This document shows positions 1 through 10,060 of a stretch of 64,000 bases of DNA, in pieces. Source of the DNA: Bryoerythrophyllum caledonicum. Its lineage: Eukaryota > Streptophyta > Bryopsida > Pottiales > Pottiaceae. The stretch is from the NCBI GenBank assembly GCA_963971425.1, contig OZ020523.1:10970867-11034866 (forward strand), given 5' to 3'. Each line of letters opens with the position of its first letter. The stretch's first letter is position 1. The position numbers and the translations under genes were made by a program. The notes under the pieces were generated by a model, which was given only the letters and a program-made list of their open reading frames with translations, did not search any database and was not told where the DNA came from.

Positions 1-299
1 TGCAATTTGGATTATTATTATTTAAGTACACATTTTTTATATGCCTGGCTTTGAATGCTCGACCGCTTTCGGTGCCGAAGGACGTGATTCGGAGAGCCTC
101 CGACTCTAAAAGTGACAGCTTCATTATTTTGATGGAGTCGGAGTCTCATTGTCTATTTGCTTGGATGTGTGATTGTATGCTTTCATGTACATGTAGGTGG
201 TGCTAACTCGGCTTGCATTCGGGGATAATGACATAATGTGAGTAGAATTCATTTCAACTTCTCAAAATTGCTTCTAACTCATGGAATTCCAATCTGTAG
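1..299 (+). promoter_or_regulatory. 5' flank and probable 5'-UTR intron of the methyltransferase-like gene
   Basis: No coding sequence is seen here. A GTGAGT donor at 238 and a CTGTAG acceptor ending at 299 delimit a likely 62-bp intron placed exactly before the ATG at 300. The 5' leader would therefore be spliced and its upstream exon lies in this stretch. A short palindrome (TTCGGTGCCGAA) lies at about 79-90. No TATA box is convincing. The transcription start is not determinable. Confidence 0.4.
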
Positions 300-3200
300 A
301 TGGAGTTTAACGAGGCGCTACGGGAAGTCACTGTTCAGGGGGACGGGGCTCCGCATAGAGCCGAGGATGTGCCTGGATGTAAGGATGTAATCGGAAGCTC
401 GATTGTTATCGGCGACTCACCTAATCAGGAAGGTGCAGCGGTTGTAGGCGGCGAGGCGATAGCTGGAGGCCTATCAAAGAGCATTGATGGTTTTGAAGGA
501 AACAACAGTATGAGTCATCTAACCGTAGATGAGGCTGAAGACGCATTCAAACTAAAGGAAAAACTTGATTCGAATTCAATCATTCAAGAGTTAAGGTTCA
601 AACCATTTTCTCAGTCTAGGTTGAAGATTCCATTGTGCAGGATGATACCTCTACCATTAGTTCGACCACTTCTGCTCTGCGATGTCAGAAGGCTGGAGTC
701 TGAGTTTGTACATGGATATCGTGAGGGTGACCGTGTATTTTATGTTTCCATTACCGACGACAATGGAAACAGTCGCCCGGTTGATGACGATATTATCAAA
801 ACTTGGGACCTCCAATGGGTGTATGAGAACGATGAATTTGAAACGGAATTGTTGAAGCATGTCAATTGGTCCCAGTTCTCTTGTAAGATGTTCTTTATCT
901 GGGACGGCAATCACAGGCATCAGGCCTGGTCAGGATATATTTCACGCATGCATTTTGCGGATCGGAAGTGGCATTACTCAGTAGATTGTATCGTATTGAA
1001 TTCCAAGGGGAGTACTGGGATTTTACTTAATGCAATGAATGACATCAATCGGTGAGTACTCTGGACACATATTCATATGCTCATTGTTTTATCATTGGAG
1101 TCTTATGGCTAGATATTAACCATAATGTTGTTTTCACTTCTAGCTCTACCGAGAACGCTCATGTGAAGACTAATCTAGTCCATCGTTTGCACCGCATCAA
1201 CACATATGGACAATTGAAGCTAACCGATTTTAAGGACCTTCTCACCAACGAAGAATATAAGTCCTGTGAGAATCGGCCTAAGACTACGGCTTGGTATCCT
1301 CTGACATCAGAGGTGTTCATCAAGTTTTTGAATCGGGTATAGTTTCATAAAGAAATTTCATTCAGATTTTGGGTTGGCCGTTTAGGTCTCCTCAATGAAC
1401 TAAATTGTTTGGTTTTCGCAGCATGAGGTTGCCGCAGCTGCAGATGAAGCAGGTCGACTCTATTTGGAGCGGACTTCTCCACAGAGCAGGACTTCTCAAG
1501 GTATTCACAACGCAATGAATGAAGCATCCGTTGCAAAGTTGAAAAGTTTCAGGACAGAATTCGACAAAATGGCAACAGTGGCTAATCCAAAGCATGGCCC
1601 CGAATTCTTGGATGCGGTCAGTTCTTCTCCACTCTCTATTTTACGTTCTGATTGAATTTGATTTCATTATATTGAGAAATCTACTGATGCATGCAGATTA
1701 ACTACCATTGGTCGAATTTTGAGAAGCCAGAGATGTCTTTAGAAAAACTGCAGAAGGTTTCGGGAACTACTGTGCCATCGCAATTCAAGGTTCGTTGGTT
1801 GCAATGGTGGAACGCTGGCGAAATGAACCGAGTTGCTCTAAGATTCCCACCTGCTCGAGTGACAGATGAGAAACTCGATGTCTGGTTGCATAAAGCGTCC
1901 TTTTGGGCTGAGGTAAGTCAGGTCGTTGCTTCAATCATTATATTAAATTGTTTGTCATAAATTTGTTGATATTGTCACTAATGTGGTTTTCTTTAATCTT
2001 TCAGTTGGAGGCCGCGGCAGTGAGAGTCGTTAAAGAGACCCTAGCATCGGAGAAGTTGAATGTGGACTGGAAAACAAACACCAATGTTGACGAGATTGCT
2101 GATTACATTGAGAAGTACCGTATCATTGTATGGGACCAAGCCTTCTACTTTATATTCAGAAAGCAAGGAGGATTTGATCGAACAACTGTCTTCCTCAAAA
2201 ATGAGGGAAATGAAAAGGCCATGCAACGACTCGTTTACCGGTATGTTCACCATAGGTGTATATTGTCTTAGTGGAATTGATTTTGATAAGTCAGCTTCAA
2301 TACTTAAGAATTTGTAGTTATTTGATTTTTGAATTTAATTCTATGAGAGATCAATTTGAATTCTTTGGTGCCAAAAGGGAGAATCTGGAGTTATAGGGAA
2401 ATTTTGATCCAAATCATATAATTGAAATGTCTAATGACCCCCCTTATTGTGTAGATATTTTAAAAGAGAACTGCAAGGCAAAGGTGTCATTGATCGAAAA
2501 TCAATGCCCAAGTTTTTTGGCGCCTGGACAGAAAAGGGTTCAATGTGTATGCTTACCGCTGCCCAACTGCGAGCGTTCAATTCTTCCGAGCACCAGTCCT
2601 GTCCATGGTACCTTGAGTGCCCTCGCAAGTTTGCTCCAGCAGACGAAGAGGAGGAGAAGGCTAAACAAGCACCACCTATTGAACTAGTTCAAGATCTCGA
2701 TGATCTTGCAGAAGACTTGACCATTTCAACTGAGCCAGTTGTAATTGTGACAAAGAAGGGTGGCAAAAAGGCTTTGGAGTCGATGGAGGGGAAGAAGAAG
2801 AAGGATCCAACAGCTGGTAAGAGAGTGAAAGCTAGCGTCTCTAAAGGAAAAGAATTGGAATCAGCCACAGTCGAAGTGGACCAGCATCATGCTCCTTCAG
2901 CTACAACTGCACCTCCATCTCAAATTGATACGGTGACCGACACTCCCTTCTACCCTCCTGAGTTGCTTTCTATCACGACCGAGGAATTTGCTGCTTCGCA
3001 GCTCTATGCCAAGAGCTTCACACGAATTGTTACACACGGGATTGAGGCAACCGTTTTACCATTGTGTACTTCCATCCCGACGCTCATTGACTTCATGGTT
3101 TCAAATCATCAACTTCCTCCAGAGTGGTTGAAAATTTTGTCCTTCGTTCAAAAGGTATTAAATTCAAACCTCTCGTATTAATTGTACTTAAATAATTTTT

Positions 3201-4618
3201 AATATTATATACATGTGCATTTTTTTCGATGATATTGTTGTTGATTATGTATGCCCTCTGTGCTAGGCTGGTCGAGGAATGGAGCGGCGCCTTGGTGGAG
3301 TTCCCAAGCGTGAGGCTTGCCTCGATCTCATTATAGCGGATATGCCAGATGGTTTGCCCATTCCTGGTTTGTCCCTTGGCCACTCAGTCATTCCAAGTTG
3401 GAATGACCTGACAGAGGACTGGTCGGAGCCAATTTTTGAGTTCGCTCGTGACACTCTCCAGGATGACGGAGCTATTGTATTCTTCCATCCTGATAATCCA
3501 ACCGTTCGAGATGCAACAGAATCTTTTGCGGAGGCCTACGGATTTGCGCCCCTCCATGATTGGTGGGACGTTAACGAGATGCATCTCACCTCTTACAAGA
3601 GTGATCAGTGCACTGTAAGTTTGACATCACATTTAATCTATCATGGGGTTCAATTTAATTTTAATTCTTCTTTCCTTCTCATTATTTCATATTTGCATTA
3701 CGCAGACAAAGCGGTTCTGGATCATTCTTTTCATCAAGACATCCTATAAAGATAAGAAGGTCCGTTCAAGGTTTTCAATTGAGAAAAACTTGGATGTCAG
3801 CAAAGTGGAGACTGACATCGTTGGTGAGGGAGTTTTCCATAATTTTTTGACCGCCAAAATGTCATTGAAGAATGGAGACGTGCCTTGGCGAGGGGCTAGA
3901 GAAAAGAGCCCTGTTCTAGTCCAAATGTTGATAGAAAGCTTCTCGCAACCAGGGCATGTTGTCCTGGACTGCAACGCATCTACCGGTAACTTCTTCTACT
4001 ATCTCTTCTCTTAAATCTTGTTCTATCCTCACTCATTTTTGACAAGTCCAATCGTGTCCTCAATGATCGTAGGTGCAAGCGTGCATGCTTGCAAGAAAAC
4101 TGGGCGCCATGTGGTTGTCTTAGAGGCCGAATCAGACATCTTTGAAGCTGTGCTTGCTCCTCTCGAATCATTAGAGGTGTCAGCGGACTCTGTGCCGAAG
4201 AAACGGAAGGAACCGGATTCTTCTGGCGACTCCCTTGTGGTTAGGCCTTCTAAAAGGGTCCCTAAAAACCGATTGAGTAAGTAAGTCAAATCCTTGCATT
4301 CTCATTGTTTTGGTGAATGTTCTATCCTACAAATTCTCATTGTTGTAGTATAATTTCTTACTTCTCTTCACTAATGTAACTACTAACAAACTTTTCTTAA
4401 TCAGTTTGGTAGATCAAATGAAGAGTCCGCCTAGCCCCATGTCTCTGCCTTGTTATATTGAGGCTATTGCGGTTCAACTCGCGGAGATTCAAACGCCTCA
4501 TCGTGTGCCAATTTCACGAGTATATGATAGTAGAGTGCACAGGTATCTTGATTTAGAGGCTGTGGAAGCTTTAGACGATGGATCTAGTGCTGGATCTGCC
4601 AGTGCTGGAAGTTCCTAA
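300..4618 (+). CDS. ParB/Srx-like domain fused to N4/N6 DNA methyltransferase-like domain, 10 exons
   Basis: Predicted exons are 300-1051, 1144-1336, 1422-1616, 1697-1912, 2005-2240, 2455-3154, 3267-3614, 3706-3985, 4073-4280 and 4405-4618. All have GT..AG borders and phases that join without a break into 1113 codons. Residues about 110-240 resemble the ParB/sulfiredoxin-like fold, with the signature DGNHRHQAW near 202-210. Residues about 250-690 are helical and unrecognised, then a lysine-rich linker (about 620-660) could be a nuclear signal. Residues about 780-1000 have the permuted beta-class methyltransferase order: motif IV first (LIIADMPDG, about 785-793), then motif I (VLDCNASTG, about 966-974) followed by a GRHVVVLE strand. 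Known enzymes have (D/N/S)PP(Y/F/W) and FxGxG here, so the DMPD and NASTG forms suggest lost or altered catalysis. ParB plus N6/N4-methylase fusions are familiar from phage and bacterial proteins; a spliced plant version is unusual. Function (DNA base modification, or DNA/nucleotide binding only) is inference. The exon model is strong, the domain call moderate. Confidence 0.75.
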
Positions 4619-5331
4619 AACACCAGGTTTGTTGGTAGGCTTACGGCTACTTCAGTATGTGGAATTTTAAGCGATTTTATTTTCGTGACCATGCCACGGT
4701 TACCATTGTTATTTCTTTTAATTTTGAAATTTATAGTGCGACTAAAAGGGCCACTATTTTTGTGTTGTAATACATTTTGTGCCGTGGCATTGTAAGTCCA
4801 AGAACTTTATTTCTTGAATTTTGAGTATTTGCTCCTTTTGATCCCACACATTTTTAATCTTGATTTTTGTCACCAGTTCTTTTTAAACGACATCCAAGAA
4901 GCTTCTTCGGTACCGAAGGTTGCTCTCACCTTTTTGTATAGTTCATTTGTTGTTTGTTTGAGTTCTCTGCCTCGTCTTGTATATATCTCAAAAATTCTAT
5001 AAACTTACTTTACTCTTAGCAGTAGTATGTGTTTTTCCACTACCCCAAGTAACGTCATTCATTTGGAAGTCATTTTAAAATCTGAGTCTTAACATCCACA
5101 AAAACATCACCATTTATGGACAGAGTCATTCATCTCCATTCATCCAGGCAATCTATCATCCATCTACATTCATCTCCCTAAACCGACGACGTAGAATAAT
5201 GGCCTAAAAACCACCATTAATCTACTTTTAATGACTTATTTCCTCAATGGATGTAGGATTCTCGACTAAATATTTAACTAAATTTCAAACAAATTTCTAG
5301 GTAATTGGCCTAAAATTTCAAAAAAAATTAC
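4619..5331. other. 3' flank of the methyltransferase-like gene, no gene seen
   Basis: AT-rich sequence holding the presumed 3' UTR, with T-rich stretches typical of plant 3' ends. A palindrome CTTCGGTACCGAAG at about 4904-4917 resembles the one upstream of the gene (about 79-90), but no inverted or direct repeat extends from it. No open frame of interest was seen. Confidence 0.35.
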
Positions 5332-5404
5332 CTCACTGCTCACTACTCACTGCTCACCGCTCACTGCTCACTGCTCACCGCTCACTGCTCACCGCTCATT
5401 GCTC
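5332..5404. repeat. short tandem repeat, 7-bp CTCACTG/CTCACCG units
   Basis: About ten head-to-tail 7-bp units alternating CTCACTG and CTCACCG, decaying to CTCATTG at the right edge. It lies just upstream of the LINE remnant. Confidence 0.85.
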
Positions 5405-5715
5405 GCATGTTAGCAACCCTGCTTCAAAATCTACCACTTCACCCCATCTAAACTAATAAAGAGTGCCCTAAGTGTTGCTAAACAACTATTTAGCCACATA
5501 ACATGCCCCACTATATGTCATACTCCTTGCAACATACACCCATACTCTCATACACTTAAAGATCCATTCATCACCCTCAACAATAACATCATCCCAAGAA
5601 ATATTCCCACATCAACCAATCCCCCTAACCCTCCACATACATACCACCCCCGCCCCCCAACATACATCCCCAAAAACCCTACCACATACCCCATTAATAA
5701 TATCATAAACCATAA

Positions 5716-8424
5716 ACATATCCAACACACAGATACAAATAACATACAAAATACCTATGCCAATGGCAACACAATGATAATACATACAATAAATGGCTCC
5801 CCCAAAGAGACCTTTTTCCACGGCATGACACCAATACCTCCACACATAACACTGAAAAATTAAAACAATACTACCAAAAGATCCAAAACAAAATATACTC
5901 ACATATCATCCTTGCCCACTATCCACAAGAACAATCCTCAGACTCAAGGTCCGTAACGCCACCCATAATTATCCCACTCTTAAACATCTACACAACAGAA
6001 TGCAACCCCGAAAATGATATCCTTACATCCTCAAACACAATTCAAATAGATAACAATCAAGCACATCTATACGAAGAAAACGGCCGACATTTACACACCA
6101 TACCCATTACCCGGCTCCAATGGTTATGGAACCAATATCATACAAAATTACAATCCCCTACAAACATTGAACCAACAACCCAACCCTTTGAAACCGAACT
6201 AATATGGCTTTACCAAAGATATAAATATCGAATACCAAAAACTGACCCCCTCAAAAATGCGCAATACACAATACCCACCCCCATTTTAGACTCACTAATA
6301 TCATCCTTTAACATCGAACACTCATACTTTTCCTCCCCGATCACATGTCCTACCAAACTAAATAAATTCTACTCACCGTACGAAAGAGACAAAATATTTG
6401 GATCCCTAGGCAAGGCCTTTGAACACAAATGGATCGGAAATGGAATAGCTCACCCCCACAACGAGAAAGACATAGAACAAGCCATACATTGGGCTAGACT
6501 TGCCGCCAAACACGATCCAAATAACACAAAAACAATCATCGTCACACCGAACAACAATTGGTACCAAAACAACAACCAACATTCAAACCCATTCCCAGAT
6601 TCCCACATCATTGCATTATTCGAAGCATACACAATACCATACGAAGAACCTAATATCCCACCCGAACTAAAAAAACCCCGAATAGAGCCATCTACATTAC
6701 AAATACTATGCGTCCATCATCAAAATCAAAACCTGGGCTCCCTAGAACAACTTGCGGAACTTACCTCCATAACAGACAATCTAGACATACAACGACCATA
6801 CACAAAACCGGCCCCACCAACACCCATACAAACCCCCGTAAACAAAAGTAAAAAATGGTCAAAATTAAACTATGACAACACATTAAACTACTCTGTCATA
6901 CCTCCCCCTCTCTCAGACTACCCAACTCATACCACACCAAAATTTAACCCCGCATACAGTTATTACACCGACGGCTCCTTTAAACCTCCGGAACAAATTA
7001 GCCCGGGCTCTTGGCGAAGAGAAAAAGCTGGCTATGGCATATATAATTCTACCAAAGAAATTAAACTAGCCAAAAGACTCCATGGACTACAAATTATCCT
7101 CAGAGCAGAATTCATGGCCATCCACAAAATACTACAAATCATCACAACAAAATACAAAAATGAACCTGCACATATATTCACCGATTGTATAAATGCACTC
7201 TACCTACTAAACACTCAAATAACACACCCAACCCTTCACAACAGTCACCCCGACCAAACCATACTAACATCAATGGTACAAATGTTACAAAAACGTACAC
7301 AAATCACAACCCTTCACAAAGTCAGAGCCCATGCCAACATTGATGGCAACGAACAAGCAGACAAACTTACAAAAGAAGGCCGAGAAAAAACACACAAAAA
7401 CGCCAAAGACCCTCACGAACATGCTCATGCCACCCCATACTACTTTCAAAAAGAAGATTGGCCTTCCAAAGAAGATACCCCCGACAAAGGCCCAATTAGA
7501 TTTCTGGGCAAATATCTCAAAAAACAAGACCTCTACAACAACCTGGATACAATCTCAGAAAATATTCCTAACATAGAAAAATGGACTAACAATAACGACA
7601 TAGACAATGAACTCTCTACAAACTTTTGGAAAAATCCCATCATCTCAGACTGACAAATAACGTGCCTCATCAAATTCCGTACGGGTCAGTACATGGGAAA
7701 CGCTCGCAAACAACTCTTCTTTGGAATAGAAAGATTCCCATCCATAACATGCCCCATATGCCCCTCAACGGACCCCGACACATGGCTTCATGTGCTACTC
7801 AAATGCCAAAACCACCACATACACTCCCTAATTGTTAAAAGACATAACAAAGCGGTATGGGAAGTCCGAAAACTAATCACCTCCTACAATGAATCGAGAT
7901 GTTTCATACTTATGAACGCCGGCACTTTTAATAACAATCCACAAGAAAACACGGTCCCCCCATGGCTACTTCCATGCTCATGTATGACCCAAAGATGTCA
8001 TTGCAACGCTAGGCTCAAACCGGACATTCTTTGTGTCAAAGGTTTACCATACAACGACCCACCACCCGAGAACATCAACCAAGACTACACCATTCAATTC
8101 ATCGAATTTACATATTGCAACGATAGATTCTCCCCGGAAACAATACAAAATAAAATAGATAAATACCAACCCCTCATAGACGACATCATTGCCCTCGGCT
8201 GGAATGTGGACCCCCTTATTGTTATCACATCCGGCGCTCATGCCACCACCTTTATCCCATCTATGAAAACTCTCGAAGATACCTTCAAGATACCCATTGA
8301 TACAATTAAAACTACCTTTAAAAATATCAATACCATCGCTATTCAACATGCCATGTCTATTTTACTGCATAAACGCAAAATCGAAAACAACCAAGTCCTC
8401 CCTGATAGGCAAGACCCCCCTTAG
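5716..8424 (+). pseudogene. LINE ORF2 remnant: linker, RNase H, CCHC, restriction-like endonuclease
   Basis: One frame is open from 5716 to 7653 without a Met codon before 7114, then resumes to 8424 after a single TGA at 7651-7653. RNase H residues are all visible: YYTDGS (Asp codon 6970), AEFMA (Glu 7108), FTDC (Asp 7183) and the KVRAHAN..NEQAD helix (His 7330, Asp 7360). The zinc motif C-x2-C-x9-H-x4-C runs from 7750 to 7806. An RHN triplet follows (7840-7848), then KPDIL (Asp 8023) and QFIEF (Glu 8104), as in the R2-type endonuclease. The stretch from about 6370 to 6660 has WIGNGIAHP, AIHWARLAA and TIIVTPNNNWY. This recalls a Dam/N6-adenine methylase fold with motif IV changed to AHPHN; that reading is speculative. 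Codon use is strongly A/C-biased, unlike the neighbouring host genes. Confidence 0.65.
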
Positions 8425-8527
8425 GAACTTCGCCACTCTGTCTCTTCCTGATTGGCTGCCTGTTTGGTTTTGTTTTTTGTTGTTTAGTTAGTTTGGTCGT
8501 GGTTGGTCGTTGTTGGTTGGTTTCTGG

Positions 8528-8664
8528 CTACTCGTTACATAGTGTCTACCCTCGAAAGGGGGAAGTAGTTCCAGTTCGCTAATTCCTTGTCCGGTGGGCA
8601 TGGTCTTAGCAATGGAACGAACAGACACTTTATTCACGCCGGTTCCCTTCGGGAACCGGCGTTC
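8528..8664 (+). mobile_element. LINE/SINE shared 3' tail, copy S1
   Basis: From CATAGTGTCTACCCTCGA to the terminal TTCTTCTTC this block is about 85% identical to the body of the 5S-headed SINE at 13466-13716. It ends in the hairpin CGCCGGTTCCC-TTC-GGGAACCGGCG. It directly follows the LINE 3' UTR, so it is read as the LINE's own tail, from which the SINE acquired its 3' half. A solo SINE insertion is the alternative. Confidence 0.7.
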
Positions 8665-8839
8665 TTCTTCTGGCCATGCAACCCCATTTGGTAACAAATT
8701 CGGCTCCTATGGGCCCGGGTTTGGTGCCTAACGCCCATACCAGTTTTTGGGTAAAATCTTATTTGGCTCCTAACCAAACCATTTGGTTACCCTCTTTCCG
8801 ATTTATCATTTTAACCATAAATTTAGTGACTCAATCATG
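8665..8839. other. 3' flank of the LINE tail, no feature seen
   Basis: Unique sequence with several GGTTACC/TTTGGTTA-like words. No coding potential is seen. Confidence 0.3.
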
Positions 8840-9060
8840 AACCATCGTTCCCTTTGAGCTCCCAATTAGTCCCCATTGCATTCCCATTTCGTTCACACAA
8901 TGTTCCCATACAATTCCCAACGTGTTCCCGATGATTTCCCACAATGTCCGTGTGTTCCCAAGTGTTTCCAAGTGCGTTCCCAAGTGTGTTCCCAAATGGT
9001 CCCAATGCGTTCTCAAGTGTTTCCAATTCATTCCCCTCGTTCCTGTAGAGTTTCCAATGC
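8840..9060. repeat. minisatellite of about 10-12 bp, GTTCCCAAG-type
   Basis: About eighteen degenerate units of the form TTCCCAAnTG or TTCCCATnn in tandem, with unit lengths of 9-13 bp. The periodicity makes long artificial open frames on both strands (repeated LGTHLGT or SQVCSQ words), which were not called as genes. Confidence 0.75.
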
Positions 9061-9244
9061 GTTGTCACTGGAACCGTAACGCGCGATTGGGTTTGTCTCC
9101 CATTCATTCCGGCACACCTCACAGCGCGGAATGTGCGCGAGAACAAGGCATTATGAAATCTCACGGCTTCATGCCCGGGCAGATTCAAAAAAGAATTCAC
9201 ACTGCCCCGATTGGGCCTTCTGCCGGGTGACACCCTGGCGGTTA

Positions 9245-9320
9245 GGCCTCACGGGCTGTGAGATTCCCTCCACGTCGGGCTACCACCCTCCGCATTGAGC
9301 ACCTCACAGCCCGTAAGGCC
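9245..9320. repeat. imperfect inverted repeat, 18-bp arms
   Basis: GGCCTCACGGGCTGTGAG (9245-9262) is matched in reverse complement at 17 of 18 positions by 9303-9320, with a 40-bp loop. The sequence is C/G-rich and unlike its surroundings. It could be a fold-back remnant; no target duplication is apparent. Confidence 0.6.
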
Positions 9321-9742
9321 CTCCCACCCAGGCCTCACCCTATACAATTTATACTTTTCAAAGTACATACAAATTTAACTTTTGTCTATTGGGGCCCACC
9401 ACGAGTCGTTGGCCCCCAACGCAGCCCCATCCAACTCATGTGCGTGAGCCTACTGGTTGATAGTTGATTGAGAGAGGAAACAGAGTCCAACTTTTGTACA
9501 AAGCAGGGCACACCATAGCGTGAAATTTGGTGTGGGAATTGAAGGTCCATGAGAACGGGGGAGGTCCTCTGTTCCCTGGGGATGACGGCAATGCAGAAGA
9601 ATGATGGTGACAGAGAAGAGTTGGCTGTGTTGGGGCACGGTACAGAGTAGATCGTCCCTGACCTGAATACGAGGTGGCTCTGGTGAGATGGGGCATGGTG
9701 AATTTCCATTTCAAGGCTTAAAATCAGGTTTAGGGTTTAGGT
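9321..9742. other. intergenic, upstream of the carboxypeptidase
   Basis: No convincing open frame, RNA gene or terminal repeat is seen. The stretch presumably contains distal promoter sequence of the gene starting at 10046. Confidence 0.3.
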
Positions 9743-9748
9743 CACGTG
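9743..9748. promoter_or_regulatory. G-box (CACGTG)
   Basis: A palindromic CACGTG in the context GGTCACGTGAA lies about 300 bp upstream of the carboxypeptidase start. G-boxes are bound by plant bZIP and bHLH factors. Use here is inferred from position only. Confidence 0.3.
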
Positions 9749-10060
9749 AATTTTTCTGTGGGTTCGGGCCATACGATGAGATGGGGGGATCTGTGGGCAA
9801 TGAGCTAGCGAGGAGGTCCTCCGTTTCGTAGAGATGGCGAAACCTCTAAACCGGAAACCTAGGTTGAAGGGTCGACGTTTCATGTGGGTCCGATGATGGT
9901 CCATTAGAGAGCAAAATTGAGCTAGAATACACGTCGTCTGCTTTGAGGAGATGGCATGAAGCTCCTTCTTCGATTTTTCGTGTGGGTCGGCGATGACGGT
10001 CCATTAGCGATGACCCTGACACCCAAGGTCCTTAGGTTTGAGGAGATGGCGTGGATGGTG
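9745..10060 (+). repeat. three degenerate tandem units of about 100 bp spanning the start of the carboxypeptidase
   Basis: Three successive blocks share a TTTTTC/GTTTCATGTGGGTC-like opening, a GATGAYGGTCCATTAG-like middle in the last two, and a GAGATGGC close (about 9833, 9951 and 10044). Each repeat therefore carries a candidate ATG in the same context. Only the last (10046) opens directly into a signal peptide. Confidence 0.6.

Larger units (their letters stand above)
5480..8664 (+). mobile_element. 5'-truncated LINE with RNase H and R2-like endonuclease region
   Basis: The element reads left to right: a poorly conserved A/C-rich leader (5480-5715), a long Met-free open frame (5716-7653), one TGA, then the continuing frame (7654-8424), a roughly 100-bp T/G-rich 3' UTR, and a tail of about 135 bp (8528-8664). 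The tail ends in a perfect 11-bp hairpin and TTCTTCTTC. No reverse transcriptase YxDD motif is present, so the copy is 5'-truncated as LINEs usually are. RNase H followed by CCHC, RHN and PD..E motifs is the order seen in LINE families with a restriction-like endonuclease. The left boundary is approximate. The tail could alternatively be a separate SINE insertion, since TTCTGGCTA upstream and TTCTGGCCA downstream of it look like an imperfect target-site duplication. Confidence 0.7.

Noticed and set aside
79-4917. Palindromes TTCGGTGCCGAA and CTTCGGTACCGAAG flanking the methyltransferase-like gene as transposon ends
   Set aside because: Each is self-complementary and short, the adjoining bases do not match, and no target duplication is seen.
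8831-9233. Repetitive open frames on both strands (LGTHLGT- and SQVCSQ-like words)
   Set aside because: They follow the 10-12-bp minisatellite and exist in several frames and both strands at once.
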